Below are positions 1-8,741 of a DNA stretch of 64,000 nucleotides, piece after piece. The notes under the pieces are model-generated. The model did not search any database. It was not told the DNA's origin and saw only the letters and a list, made by a program, of their open reading frames with translations. Within the stretch, counting starts at the first letter, position 1. Each line of letters begins with the position of its first letter. Origin of the DNA: Pseudomonas graminis (GTDB lineage Bacteria > Pseudomonadota > Gammaproteobacteria > Pseudomonadales > Pseudomonadaceae). Location of the stretch: assembly GCF_900111735.1 (NCBI RefSeq), contig NZ_FOHW01000015.1, forward strand, positions 62,001-126,000. Reading direction: 5' to 3'. A program made the translations under genes and the position numbers.

Positions 1-2
1 TG

Positions 3-179
3 GCGCTGGTGCCGCTGCCACAGCTCATTCACTCGAAGATCGCGCTGCTGGAGCTGCATCAGGTCCATCACGTCTTGTGTGCGGTGTTGGCAGGTTTGGT
101 GGCGCTGCATCTGGCGGCGGTGGTGCTGCATCAGGTGCGGGGCAAGTCGGTGTTAGGGAGAATGCGCGGAACAGTGTAG
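3..179 (+). CDS. Cytochrome b561-family protein, C-terminal fragment
   Basis: The window opens inside this gene; frame 3 gives the last 58 residues and ends at TAG 177-179. The fragment contains a hydrophobic helix rich in histidines (HQVHH, then ALHLAAVVLHQ) followed by a short basic tail. That pattern fits the last transmembrane helix of cytochrome b561, where histidines ligate haem b and the protein passes electrons at the inner membrane. The assignment is from pattern only, because the N-terminal three quarters lie outside the window. Confidence 0.55.
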   Translation, partial: ALVPLPQLIHSKIALLELHQVHHVLCAVLAGLVALHLAAVVLHQVRGKSVLGRMRGTV

Positions 180-266
180 GAGCGCGCTTGCCCGCGATGA
201 CTTATCAAAATTCAATAGAGATGGGCCTGCGAGGCCACTATCGCGAGCAATCCCCGCGCTCCTCAG
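177..266. repeat. REP-like element
   Basis: The stretch starts with the Pseudomonas REP consensus (gtaggagcgcgcttgcccgcg) directly at the stop codon of the preceding gene. It ends with a degenerate inverted counterpart (cgagcaatccccgcgctcct). Such elements are extragenic hairpins mobilised by RAYT transposases. Confidence 0.6.
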
Positions 267-283
267 GACCCAATCATCAGCAC

Positions 284-316
284 AAAAAAAGCCGCCATCA
301 TCCCTGATAGCGGCTT
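284..316 (-). terminator. Rho-independent terminator of gabP
   Basis: A 12-bp stem (289-300 with 305-316, one wobble pair) with loop TCCC is followed on the minus strand by seven T (forward A-run 284-290). It lies 38 bp past the stop of the minus-strand permease. Confidence 0.85.
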
Positions 317-353
317 CTCAACAGCGGTCGGTCACAACCGACTTACTCCCCCA

Positions 354-1745
354 TCAATTCATCACAACCTTGCCTGCCTTCCCCGCCTTGCGACGGTTCG
401 ACACGATCAAACCGGCCGCCACGACCAGGATGCTCAGCAGCCCGGTGGCAATGATTTCCATGCGGTGGCCTTCCTGGAACAGCATGATGGTCAGCACGGC
501 GACGATGAATACGATGACCACCCAGGTCAGGCCGGGGAACAGCCACATGCGGAAGTCGATGGCCTGGCCTGCTGCTTCACGCTTGCGGCGCATACGCAGT
601 TGGGACACGGCGATGACCAGATACACCAGCAGCGCGATTGCGCCCGAGCTTGCAAGCAGGAAGTCGAACACCGCCGCAGGTGCGACGTAGTTGGCGAACA
701 CGGCAGCAAACGCCGCGCCGGTCGAAAGCAGGACCGCCCAGTAAGGCGTGCCGGCTTTGGTGGTGCGCTGGGAAACAGCAGGCGCGTCGCCACGTTTGCC
801 GAGGGAAAACAGCATGCGTGAAGCCGTGTACAGCGCCGAGTTCAGGCAGCTGGTCACTGCGACCAGCACGACGATGTCGACGATCAGCTTGGCATTCGGA
901 ATGCCCATCAGATCGAGCACGGTCTGGTACGAACCTACTTCAGCCAGACGGCTGTCGTTCCACGGCACCAGCGAGACGACGAGGAAGATCGAAAGCAGAT
1001 AGAACAGGCAGATCCGCCAGATCACCGAGTTGGTGGCCTTGGTGATTTGCTCGCCAGGATTCTTCGATTCTGCCGCCGCGATGGTGACAATTTCAGTCCC
1101 CATGAACGAGAACATGGTCGTCAGCATCGCCGCCAGTACGGCGCCCATACCGTTAGGCAGGAAACCCTGCGTGTCGTACAGGTGACCCACGCCGCTGACC
1201 TGGCTGTTCGGCAACAGACCCAACACCGCCGCAATGCCCAGCAGCACAAAGCCAATGATCGCGATGACCTTGATCAGAGCGAACCAGAACTCGAACTCTC
1301 CGTAGTTCTTCACGCTGAACAGGTTGGTCGCGGTGAGCAGCAGGGTGATCACCAGCGTGAATGCCCAGATCGCCACGTTCGGGAACCACGCGTGCAGGAT
1401 GGTCGCGGCGGCGTTGGCTTCCAGCGGAATGACCAGCACCCAGAACCACCAGTACAACCAGCCGATGGTGAAGCCGGCCCAGTGCCCGATCGCGCGGTCG
1501 GCGTAGGTCGAAAAAGAACCGGTGTCTGGCGAAGCGACGGCCATTTCCGCCAGCATGCGCATCACCAGCACCACCAGCGTACCTGCGGCGCCGTAAGCCA
1601 GAAGCACGGCCGGCCCGGCTTCGGCGATCGCGTGGCCGGAGCCAACGAAGAGGCCGGCGCCAATAACGCCAGCGATAGAGAGCATCGTGATGTGCCGCGG
1701 TTTGAGCCCTTGTTCAAGGTTTGAAGCGTTGGGTGTACTGCTCAT
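354..1745 (-). CDS. gabP: GABA/amino-acid permease (APC superfamily)
   Basis: The product is a 463-residue inner-membrane amino acid:H+ symporter with about 12 hydrophobic segments. The APC signature AGVIGAGLFVGSG lies at residues 25-37 in helix 1, and EFEFWFALIKVIAI lies around helix 5. Overall resemblance is to GabP, the 4-aminobutyrate permease; a related APC substrate such as proline or another amino acid cannot be excluded. The start at 1745 is preferred over an in-frame ATG 66 bp upstream because the upstream 22 residues are basic and unlike the family, and helix 1 begins where expected after MSSTPN. The gene is monocistronic, with its own terminator, and is divergent from the ABC operon. 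Confidence 0.85.
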   Translation of the reverse strand: MSSTPNASNLEQGLKPRHITMLSIAGVIGAGLFVGSGHAIAEAGPAVLLAYGAAGTLVVLVMRMLAEMAVASPDTGSFSTYADRAIGHWAGFTIGWLYWWFWVLVIPLEANAAATILHAWFPNVAIWAFTLVITLLLTATNLFSVKNYGEFEFWFALIKVIAIIGFVLLGIAAVLGLLPNSQVSGVGHLYDTQGFLPNGMGAVLAAMLTTMFSFMGTEIVTIAAAESKNPGEQITKATNSVIWRICLFYLLSIFLVVSLVPWNDSRLAEVGSYQTVLDLMGIPNAKLIVDIVVLVAVTSCLNSALYTASRMLFSLGKRGDAPAVSQRTTKAGTPYWAVLLSTGAAFAAVFANYVAPAAVFDFLLASSGAIALLVYLVIAVSQLRMRRKREAAGQAIDFRMWLFPGLTWVVIVFIVAVLTIMLFQEGHRMEIIATGLLSILVVAAGLIVSNRRKAGKAGKVVMN

Positions 1746-2241
1746 GGAACCAACCTTAGAAGGATTTTTGTACGGATCAGGACGCGTGTCGGCTCTTCGT
1801 AAAGAGAACACAACAGTCTGTTATTTATTTTTTACGCAAGAATTGCGCCAGAATGTTTCAGATACGACGTCGCGGCGGGATACGGCAGCTCCAGACGATT
1901 TCCGCAAGTCCATGAATGCAATAGCAATTCGCCAGCCGCGTAGGAAACGTTACCGAGCGCAACAGGAGAGAGACGATTGGCCGCACCGAAAATACACACT
2001 TAGGACGAAACGGCACCAAATAAGCGCACTAGAATGGCCTGCGATCCCTCCCGTGGCCGAAACACCCTTCCCCACGGCGGTTAAAGCTGGCACCATCGCG
2101 CCCTTTTTGCGCAACGGCACTGAGCCGGCGCCCATCAAGCTCATCTTTGATAAGCCTTCGCGCTCTGCGCCTGTTGCGCCCCCCAGGCGGCGTCCAACTG
2201 GCCAACCGGATGAGCCCACCGCATACATACGAGGACTGAAC
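1746..2241. other. Intergenic region between divergent gabP and ABC operon
   Basis: This is 496 bp with no convincing gene. The ABC ATPase frame stays open upstream, but that part lacks family similarity and any ribosome binding site. Promoters for both divergent units must lie here; an AT-rich patch at 1818-1835 is the likeliest gabP promoter area, but I cannot define boxes. Confidence 0.4.
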
Positions 2242-3015
2242 ATGGCCGAGGCCACGCCCGCCCTGGAAATCCGCAATCTGCACAAGCGCTACGGCGAACT
2301 CGACGTGCTCAAGGGCATCTCGCTGAGTGCGCGCGATGGCGACGTGATCTCGATTCTGGGTTCGTCTGGTTCAGGCAAGTCGACGCTGCTGCGCTGCATT
2401 AATCTGCTGGAGAACCCCCATCAGGGGCAGATTCTCGTGGCAGGTGAAGAGCTGAAGCTCAAAGCCACCCGCAAAGGTGAACTGATCGCCGCCGACAACC
2501 GTCAGATCAACCGCCTGCGCAGCGAGATCGGCTTTGTCTTTCAGAATTTCAATCTCTGGCCGCACATGACCGTCCTCGATAACATCACCGAGGCGCCGCG
2601 CCGAGTGCTGGGGCAGAGCAAGGCTGAAGCCACCGAAGTCGCCGAAGCGTTGCTGGCCAAAGTGGGAATCGCCGACAAGCGTCATGCCTATCCTGCACAG
2701 TTGTCGGGCGGTCAGCAGCAACGTGCCGCCATTGCGCGCACGCTGGCGATGCAGCCCAAGGTCATTCTGTTCGATGAGCCTACATCTGCCCTCGATCCCG
2801 AGATGGTGCAGGAAGTGCTTAGTGTTATTCGTGGCCTGGCCGAAGAAGGCCGGACCATGCTGATGGTGACCCACGAAATGAATTTCGCCCGCCAGGTGTC
2901 CAGCGAAGTAATCTTCCTGCACCGTGGGCTGATAGAAGAACAAGGATCGCCAGACCAGGTCTTCGATGACCCACGGTCGGCGCGCTGCAAACAATTCATG
3001 TCCAGCAATCGCTAA
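2242..3015 (+). CDS. Polar amino-acid ABC transporter, ATP-binding subunit
   Basis: This 257-residue cytoplasmic ATPase energises uptake by the permeases encoded downstream. Visible motifs are Walker A GSSGSGKST (40-48), Q-loop Q101 (VFQNFNLWPHMT), signature LSGGQQQR (154-161), Walker B VILFDEPTSALD (174-185) and switch H211. It resembles the HisP/ArtP/AotP group. The ATG at 2242 was chosen because the family N-terminus (LEIRNLHKRYG) begins just after it and GAGG precedes it. It is the first gene of a four-gene operon in the order ATPase - binding protein - permease - permease. Basic amino acids (Arg/Lys/His) are the likely substrates, by family inference only. Confidence 0.93.
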   Translation: MAEATPALEIRNLHKRYGELDVLKGISLSARDGDVISILGSSGSGKSTLLRCINLLENPHQGQILVAGEELKLKATRKGELIAADNRQINRLRSEIGFVFQNFNLWPHMTVLDNITEAPRRVLGQSKAEATEVAEALLAKVGIADKRHAYPAQLSGGQQQRAAIARTLAMQPKVILFDEPTSALDPEMVQEVLSVIRGLAEEGRTMLMVTHEMNFARQVSSEVIFLHRGLIEEQGSPDQVFDDPRSARCKQFMSSNR

Positions 3016-3028
3016 CGGAGCAACATCG

Positions 3029-3793
3029 ATGCAGACCCTGAGAAACATTCTGTTGGCCGCTGCCGCCACCCTGGCCATGGCCTCCAGCGCCTTTGCTGCC
3101 GACACCCTGAAAATGGGCATCGAGGGCGCCTACCCGCCGTTCAACAACAAGGACGCCAGCGGTCAGGTGGTGGGCTTTGACGTGGAGATTGGCAACGCAC
3201 TGTGCGCCAAGATGAAAGTGACCTGCGAAACCGTCACGTCCGATTGGGACGGCATCATTCCGGCGCTGAACGCGCAGAAGTTCGATTTCCTGATTTCGTC
3301 GATGTCGATCACCGAAGAACGCATGCAGGCCGTGGATTTCACCATTCCGTACTACTCCAACAAGCTGCAGTTCGTCGCGCCAAAAACCACGAATCTGAGC
3401 GGCGACCTGGCCGCCATCAAGGAAACGTTGAAGGGCAAGACCATCGGCGCCCAACGCGCGACCCTGTCCGGCACGTGGCTGGAAGACAACTGGGGCGACG
3501 ACGTGACCGTCAAGCTGTACGACTCCCAGGAAAACGCCTTTCTCGACCTGGCGTCGGGCCGCCTCGACGCACTGCTTGGCGACAAATACGCGAGCTACGA
3601 GTGGCTCAAAGGCAAGGAAGGCCAGAGCTTCGAGTTCAAAGGTGACCCGCTTCCGGTTGACGACAAGATCGGCATCGCTGTGCGCAAAGACGACCCGCTG
3701 CGCGACAAGCTGAGCGAAGCCCTGAAAGAAATCATCGCCGACGGCACCTACAAGAAGATCAACGACAAGTACTTCCCGTTCAGCATCCTCTGA
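3029..3793 (+). CDS. Periplasmic amino-acid-binding protein (SBP family 3)
   Basis: This 254-residue ligand-binding subunit belongs to the importer encoded around it. The N-terminus is a classical Sec signal peptide (basic start, hydrophobic core, SSAFA-A cleavage near residue 23). The mature part starts with TLKMGIEGAYPPFN and carries GFDVEIGNALC and SSMSITEERMQAVDFTIPYY, hallmarks of the HisJ/LAO/ArgT family. It lies 13 bp after the ATPase, and CGGAG precedes ATG 3029; the longer frame starting at 2966 would bury the signal peptide. The ligand is probably a cationic or other polar amino acid or opine; exact specificity is not readable. Confidence 0.92.
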   Translation: MQTLRNILLAAAATLAMASSAFAADTLKMGIEGAYPPFNNKDASGQVVGFDVEIGNALCAKMKVTCETVTSDWDGIIPALNAQKFDFLISSMSITEERMQAVDFTIPYYSNKLQFVAPKTTNLSGDLAAIKETLKGKTIGAQRATLSGTWLEDNWGDDVTVKLYDSQENAFLDLASGRLDALLGDKYASYEWLKGKEGQSFEFKGDPLPVDDKIGIAVRKDDPLRDKLSEALKEIIADGTYKKINDKYFPFSIL

Positions 3794-3860
3794 CCTGCCT
3801 GACCATCGCCGCCGTTTGCCCGCGCAGACGGCGGCGTCTGCCCTCTAGACAAACAACGCC

Positions 3861-4556
3861 ATGAACTTCGATCTCTATGGATTCGGCCCGGCCCTGGCCG
3901 CCGGCATGCTGATGACCCTCCAACTTGCGCTGTCGGCCCTCTGCCTGGGGCTGGTCCTCGGCCTGCTCGGGGCGCTGGCGAAGACTTCGCCGAATCGTGC
4001 CTTGCAGTGGCTGGGCGGCACGTATTCCACGCTGGTGCGCGGCATCCCCGAATTGCTGTGGGTGTTGCTGATCTACTTCGGCACGGTCAGCTCGATGCGG
4101 GCGATCGGCAAGCTGTTCGACATTCCGAATCTGTCGCTGAGTGCTTTCGCGGCCGGCGTCATTGCCCTGGGCCTGTGCTTCGGCGCTTACGCCACCGAGG
4201 TGTTTCGCGGCGCCATGCTGTCGATCCCGAAGGGCCATCGCGAGGCGGGGCTGGCGCTGGGCATGTCCCGCTCACGGATCTTCTTCAAACTGGTGATGCC
4301 GCAGATGTGGCGCATTGCGCTGCCGGGACTGGGCAATCTGTTCATGATCCTGATGAAGGACACCGCGCTGGTCTCGGTCATCGGCCTTGAAGAGGTCATG
4401 CGTCACGCGCAGATCGCCGTCACGTCCACCAAGCAGCCTTTCACCTTCTATATGGTCGCGGCGCTGATGTACCTGTGCATGACCGCGCTGTCGATGATCG
4501 GCCTGGCATGGCTGGAGAAACGCGCGTCTGTGGGTTTTGCGAGGAGTGCGTCATGA
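3861..4556 (+). CDS. Amino-acid ABC transporter permease (HisQ type)
   Basis: A 231-residue inner-membrane permease with about five hydrophobic helices. The cytoplasmic EAA loop is GHREAGLALGMSRSRIFFKL (about 126-145), which docks on the ATPase. The preceding FRGAMLSIPKGHREA segment is typical of the HisMQ family. It overlaps the next permease by four bases (ATGA), indicating translational coupling, so the pair probably forms a heterodimer. Confidence 0.92.
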   Translation: MNFDLYGFGPALAAGMLMTLQLALSALCLGLVLGLLGALAKTSPNRALQWLGGTYSTLVRGIPELLWVLLIYFGTVSSMRAIGKLFDIPNLSLSAFAAGVIALGLCFGAYATEVFRGAMLSIPKGHREAGLALGMSRSRIFFKLVMPQMWRIALPGLGNLFMILMKDTALVSVIGLEEVMRHAQIAVTSTKQPFTFYMVAALMYLCMTALSMIGLAWLEKRASVGFARSAS

Positions 4557-5242
4557 GTTGGGAATTCGTCCTCAAGTGGCTACCGAAACTGCTGCACGGC
4601 GCCACTGTGACGCTGGAACTGGTCGCCGTCGCGGTGATTGCGGGCCTCATTCTCGCCATACCGCTGGGCATCGCCCGTGCGTCGCGTAACGCCTATGTTC
4701 GGGCGCTGCCTTACGCCTACATCTTCTTTTTCCGCGGCACGCCGCTGCTGGTGCAGCTGTTTCTGGTCTATTACGGCCTGGCGCAGTTCGACGCCGTCAC
4801 CAAAGGGCCGCTGTGGCCTTATTTGCGCGACCCGTTCTTCTGCGCCGCGCTGACCATGACGCTGCACACCACCGCCTACATCGCGGAGATCCTGCGCGGC
4901 GCCATTCAGGCCGTGCCGCCAGGCGAAATCGAAGCGGCTCGCGCACTGGGCATGTCCAGAGGCAAAGCGCTGCTGTACATCATCCTGCCCCGTGCCGCAC
5001 GCATCGGCCTGCCGGCATACAGCAACGAAGTCATTCTGATGCTCAAGGCCAGCGCGCTGGCGAGCACCGTGACCCTGCTCGACATCACCGGCATGGCCCG
5101 CACCATCAACGCGCGAACCTACATGCCGGAGCAGACTTTCCTCATCGCCGGGTTGATCTACCTGGTGATGTCGTTCGTGCTGGTGCAAGGCTTCAAACTG
5201 CTTGAGCGCTATTTGCGGGTGGACGCCAGCCAAGGGCGGTGA
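4553..5242 (+). CDS. Amino-acid ABC transporter permease (HisM type)
   Basis: A 229-residue inner-membrane partner of the upstream permease. It contains FFFRGTPLLVQLFLVYYGL near the N-terminal third and the EAA loop GEIEAARALGMSRGKALLY. ATG 4553 overlaps the upstream stop (ATGA); the longer in-frame start at 4475 lies deep inside the preceding gene and is rejected. This completes the importer. Confidence 0.92.
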   Translation: MSWEFVLKWLPKLLHGATVTLELVAVAVIAGLILAIPLGIARASRNAYVRALPYAYIFFFRGTPLLVQLFLVYYGLAQFDAVTKGPLWPYLRDPFFCAALTMTLHTTAYIAEILRGAIQAVPPGEIEAARALGMSRGKALLYIILPRAARIGLPAYSNEVILMLKASALASTVTLLDITGMARTINARTYMPEQTFLIAGLIYLVMSFVLVQGFKLLERYLRVDASQGR

Positions 5243-5273
5243 GCCTGCTGCGCACTCCCGCAGAGAATACGGT

Positions 5274-5303
5274 CCCTGTAGGAGTGAGGTTGCTCGCGAA
5301 AGC
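5274..5303. repeat. Single REP-like half element
   Basis: The sequence ctgtaggagtgaggttgctc followed by gcgaaagcg matches the left half of the REP elements elsewhere in the window. No clear inverted partner is present before the next gene. Confidence 0.45.
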
Positions 5304-5398
5304 GTCACCTCAGCCACCAAAGATCGCTGTGCCTGATAAACGCGCTCAGGCACTGATTCACCGTATGCTGCAACGCATATCCCGACTGCCCTAATCAA

Positions 5399-6604
5399 AT
5401 GCCACTCACACCCGCGCAACTCCAATCCCGATTCACCGCGCTCGATGCCTTCCTGCTGGAGCATCAGGACCTGTGGCGCCCGCGACCCTTCACCCATCGC
5501 CATCTGCCGTGGGAATCGCAGCACCCGGAGCTGGCGAGCTGGCTGCGACAACGTTCGCTCGAAGAGGCGGAAGCGGCACACAACCATCCCGAACAGCTCG
5601 ATGCGCCGCAGCCCTTTATTCACCTGGCCTCGCTATCGAAGGCATTAAGCGAGATCGACCCGCTGCCACCCATGAGCCTGGAGACTGTGTCAGCGCGCAT
5701 GAGCGTCGACGTACCCGGCCGCAAGTGGCAACAGATCGAAGCCTTCGCCAGCCGCTTGAGCTTTCAGCGACAGCCAACCCACTGGCTGGACTGGTGCTCT
5801 GGCAAAGGCCACCTCGGTCGGCGCCTCGCTCATAGGGGTCAAGCACTGACCTGCCTGGAATACGACCCACAACTGGTTGAAGCAGGACGGCAACTCAGCG
5901 ACAAACTGGGCATCACCGCGGACCATCTGCATCAAGACGTCATGGCCGCCGATGCCGGCGCGCGCCTCGAAGCGCATCACACGCCAGTCGCCCTCCACGC
6001 CTGCGGCGACCTTCATGTGCGCCTCATGCACCTCGCCAGCGACGCCCGCTGCCAACAACTGGCCATCGCGCCCTGCTGCTACAACCGCATCACCGGCGAG
6101 CACTACCGCCCGATATCCCGGCAGGGCAAAGCGTCCACGCTCATGCTCTCCATCGACGACCTCGGCCTGCCCCTCAGCGAAACCGTCACCGCTGGCGCCC
6201 GCGTGCGCCGCCAGCGCGACACCTCCATGGCCCGACGCCTCGGCTTCGACCTGCTACAGCGAGAGCTGCGCGGCGTCGACGACTATCTGCCAACGCCATC
6301 GCTGCCCAGTGCCTGGCTCGACAAACCCTTCGCCGACTACTGCCGCGACCTCGCCGAACTCAAGCAACTGCCCTACCCCGGCACTCAGGACTGGACGGCC
6401 CTTGAAGCGGCGGGCTGGGCGCGTCTGGCCGAAGTGCGCAACCTCGAATTGCTGCGCAACCTCTTCCGCCGCCCCCTGGAAATGTGGCTCATCGTCGACC
6501 GCGCGCTTTATCTGACTGAGTCCGGGTACGAGGTGCACATTGGCACCTTCTGCGACAGCAAAGTCACCCCGCGCAATCTCCTCATTCTTGCAGACCGACC
6601 ATGA
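5399..6604 (+). CDS. SAM-dependent methyltransferase-fold protein
   Basis: A 401-residue, predicted cytoplasmic protein of the broad 'methyltransferase domain' family seen in Pseudomonas. The SAM-binding glycine loop is DWCSGKGHLGRRLA (131-144), followed by CLEYDP (motif II acidic residue). A later ALHACGDL segment (about 198-205) and IAPCCYNRI (about 222-230) are typical of Methyltransf_32-like enzymes. The substrate is unknown. It has no obvious operon partner; the tRNA gene follows about 300 bp downstream. Confidence 0.75.
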   Translation: MPLTPAQLQSRFTALDAFLLEHQDLWRPRPFTHRHLPWESQHPELASWLRQRSLEEAEAAHNHPEQLDAPQPFIHLASLSKALSEIDPLPPMSLETVSARMSVDVPGRKWQQIEAFASRLSFQRQPTHWLDWCSGKGHLGRRLAHRGQALTCLEYDPQLVEAGRQLSDKLGITADHLHQDVMAADAGARLEAHHTPVALHACGDLHVRLMHLASDARCQQLAIAPCCYNRITGEHYRPISRQGKASTLMLSIDDLGLPLSETVTAGARVRRQRDTSMARRLGFDLLQRELRGVDDYLPTPSLPSAWLDKPFADYCRDLAELKQLPYPGTQDWTALEAAGWARLAEVRNLELLRNLFRRPLEMWLIVDRALYLTESGYEVHIGTFCDSKVTPRNLLILADRP

Positions 6605-6858
6605 GCGTTTTTTGACGCGCGCGCCTGTGGATAAGTCTGTTGATGAAATTCCAGCGAACGCCCGGAAATCCTGCTTTGGAAGGGATGTAACCATTTGTTC
6701 ATTTTTTGGCCAGCGTAAAATTGGCGCTAAAACAGTAGCTTGCGAACGATTGAGAATGGTTCCTGAATCTGACCGATCGTCGCCTTCGGTTTGTGCGGAT
6801 TGTGAATAACGGTAATCACCTTCCGGCATAAGGGCGGCGAAAAAACTGAAATTAGGGC

Positions 6859-6886
6859 TTTACTCGCCAGATCAAATCCCTATAAT
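6859..6886 (+). promoter_or_regulatory. Sigma-70 promoter of tRNA-Thr
   Basis: A perfect -10 box TATAAT lies at 6881-6886, and a -35-like TTTACT lies at 6859-6864 with a 16-bp spacer, directly ahead of the tRNA. The region 6605-6858 holds no gene I can support. Confidence 0.65.
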
Positions 6887-6899
6887 CAGCGCCCACAAC

Positions 6900-6975
<76 letters not shown>

Positions 6976-6982
6976 TACAAAT

Positions 6983-7016
6983 CAAAGGCTTGCAGCGATG
7001 CAGGCCTTTGTTTTTT
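6983..7016 (+). terminator. Terminator after tRNA-Thr, supplied by the island
   Basis: The stem 6983-6994 pairs with 6999-7010 (12 bp, one G-T wobble), with loop GCGA and six T. It replaces the original chromosomal terminator, which is now beyond attR. The ATG at 6998 lies in this hairpin, arguing against its use as a start codon. Confidence 0.88.
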
Positions 7017-7084
7017 GCGGCAGACGTAACAACCGACGTAACAAGCTGGTGATTTCGGAATTTCCGCAGAGTGGGGATACGTCT

Positions 7085-7885
7085 GTGCTCGAAAGCGCGT
7101 TGAGTGTATTGGGACAGGGATGGCTTGGTACGCTGCTCGGAATCGGCGGAATCGTTTTTGCCTTTTTCACTTACGTCTGGACTCGCAGGCGCACTAGGCT
7201 CGCTTACGTTTTCTTCGGCGAACATCTTTTGGGTAGCGCTACAGATGCTCTTCCTGCGGCGATAGATGTTCAGTACGACGGGGTCAGCATACCTCGCCTT
7301 TCGAAAAGCCAAATCATCATCTGGAATGACGGCGAAAACATCATTCCTGGTACAGATATCGTCACTAAAGATCCGCTTCGGTTGCAGGTGGGGGATGACG
7401 GCAAAATTCTGTCCGTTTCAGTGATCAAGACCAGCAGGGATGTCATCGACGTTAAGCTGGTTGACCAGGACCATCCCTCTCAGGTTCTGCTTACGTTTGA
7501 TTATCTGGATGCAAACGACGGTTTCGTAATCGAGATTTTGCACACCAGCACCGATCGTAAACCAAGTGTTGAAGGGACGTTGAGGGGCCTGCCTCAAGGT
7601 ATCAGCAACTATGGGCAGTTCACGCGGCCGAAGCCCCAGAAGGCAACGAAAGGCAAAATCTTTAAAGCGCTCAACGTTATTTTTTCCCCGCCAGTCTTCG
7701 TGATTATAGGTTTCCTGTTCGCGGTCTTCGGCCCTCACCCGGCATTCCTCACACGCCCCGATAGTATGGGCGCGTTATCAACAGTGGCGGGGGCGGCAAG
7801 CGGTCTTTTAACCCTGTGGGTGGGCAGAAGGTGGGAGGGTCGGCGTAAGTACCCCAAAAGCCTGCATCTGGAAGCGCTTGAGTGA
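7085..7885 (+). CDS. Predicted membrane protein of unknown function
   Basis: About 266 residues if translation starts at GTG 7085 (GGGG 8-10 bp upstream); the frame is open from 6998, but that ATG is in the terminator loop. There is an N-terminal helix (WLGTLLGIGGIVFAFFTYVW), then a soluble beta-rich domain of about 150 residues with LSKSQIIIWNDGENIIPGTDIV. Two C-terminal helices follow (FVIIGFLFAVFG and STVAGAASGLLTLWVG), then a basic tail. This N-TM / cytosolic domain / two-TM layout occurs in uncharacterised accessory proteins. No enzyme motif is seen. It occupies the position where an integrase would be expected. Confidence 0.6.
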   Translation: MLESALSVLGQGWLGTLLGIGGIVFAFFTYVWTRRRTRLAYVFFGEHLLGSATDALPAAIDVQYDGVSIPRLSKSQIIIWNDGENIIPGTDIVTKDPLRLQVGDDGKILSVSVIKTSRDVIDVKLVDQDHPSQVLLTFDYLDANDGFVIEILHTSTDRKPSVEGTLRGLPQGISNYGQFTRPKPQKATKGKIFKALNVIFSPPVFVIIGFLFAVFGPHPAFLTRPDSMGALSTVAGAASGLLTLWVGRRWEGRRKYPKSLHLEALE

Positions 7886-8006
7886 AAGCGAGGGCCCGAA
7901 GCAAGCGTGATAACAACTGCGCACGCGGATGCTTTTGTATGGCTGAGCACTAAATCACCGCACCGCCTGCGGCGCAGCCAATTTTATGTTGACCCACGGG
8001 AAACCA

Positions 8007-8278
8007 GTTAGAAAAGGCAGGTTTTGCCCCGTCCTCCTGAAGCCTACGGAATTAAAGGGCTGTGGAGTTTCGAGAAGGGTTAGGTTTATAAACAGGATAA
8101 GTTAGGAACTAACCTTTTCTAACTGTTAGAAACCACGAATAAAATATCCTTATAAAACAATCACCTAACCACTACCCCCCATTTCTCCTAACCCTATTCT
8201 AACCTCGCGAAATAAGCGTCTACCCCCCGTCGTTATTGGGTTTGGCCTCTTGCGCAACTCCTCAAATAAAACCTAACC
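8007..8278. repeat. Iteron-like cluster of CTAAC(C) motifs
   Basis: Ten copies of gttag(a/g) or its complement (c/t)ctaac lie at about 8007, 8079, 8101, 8109, 8118, 8125, 8164, 8187, 8198 and 8272. They occur on both strands and include the back-to-back pairs gttaggaactaac and tctaactgttaga. The surroundings are AT-rich (8130-8160). The gap 7886-8741 has no convincing ORF otherwise. The arrangement resembles a replication origin or a multi-site operator of the element; the cognate initiator is not present in the island. Confidence 0.55.
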
Positions 8279-8741
8279 ATTTTCCCGTGGCTGAACCTAG
8301 AAACAGCCGCCAGAGATCGCGCCTGCAGGGCTTTCGAAAATAGAGGGCCGTGCAGGGATCTGCAGGGTTTTCTAAGCTCTAATTCGCGTAGGAGAGGCTC
8401 GGCGCGGGCTGCGGGGAGAGGTCTGCAGGTGCGCAGAAAACTAGACCTATTTAGCCCGCAGGCGTGGCGGGGGGACGACGGCGCGCGCCAGGTGCAGCCC
8501 ACCCTGTCGGCTTCTGGACGCCCTGCTTTGGGGCGCGAAATTGCACCATCAAAGTGCACCTCGACTCCGCCCGCTACCAGCAGCGCGCCTCCCCACGGCC
8601 GGAGCCCCGCGTCAATGGAACCGTAACCTTGATGGTGACGGTCGCTAACAGCAGCCAAAGGCAACGCATTGCCTCGCCTGGACCTTTCGGCCAGCGATGC
8701 ACCAGATCTATAGTGGGAGGCCCTTTCAGCACGGACTAAGC

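Noticed and set aside
6998..7084. ATG 6998 as start of the membrane protein
   Set aside because: It lies in the loop/arm of the tRNA terminator hairpin, and no ribosome binding site precedes it.
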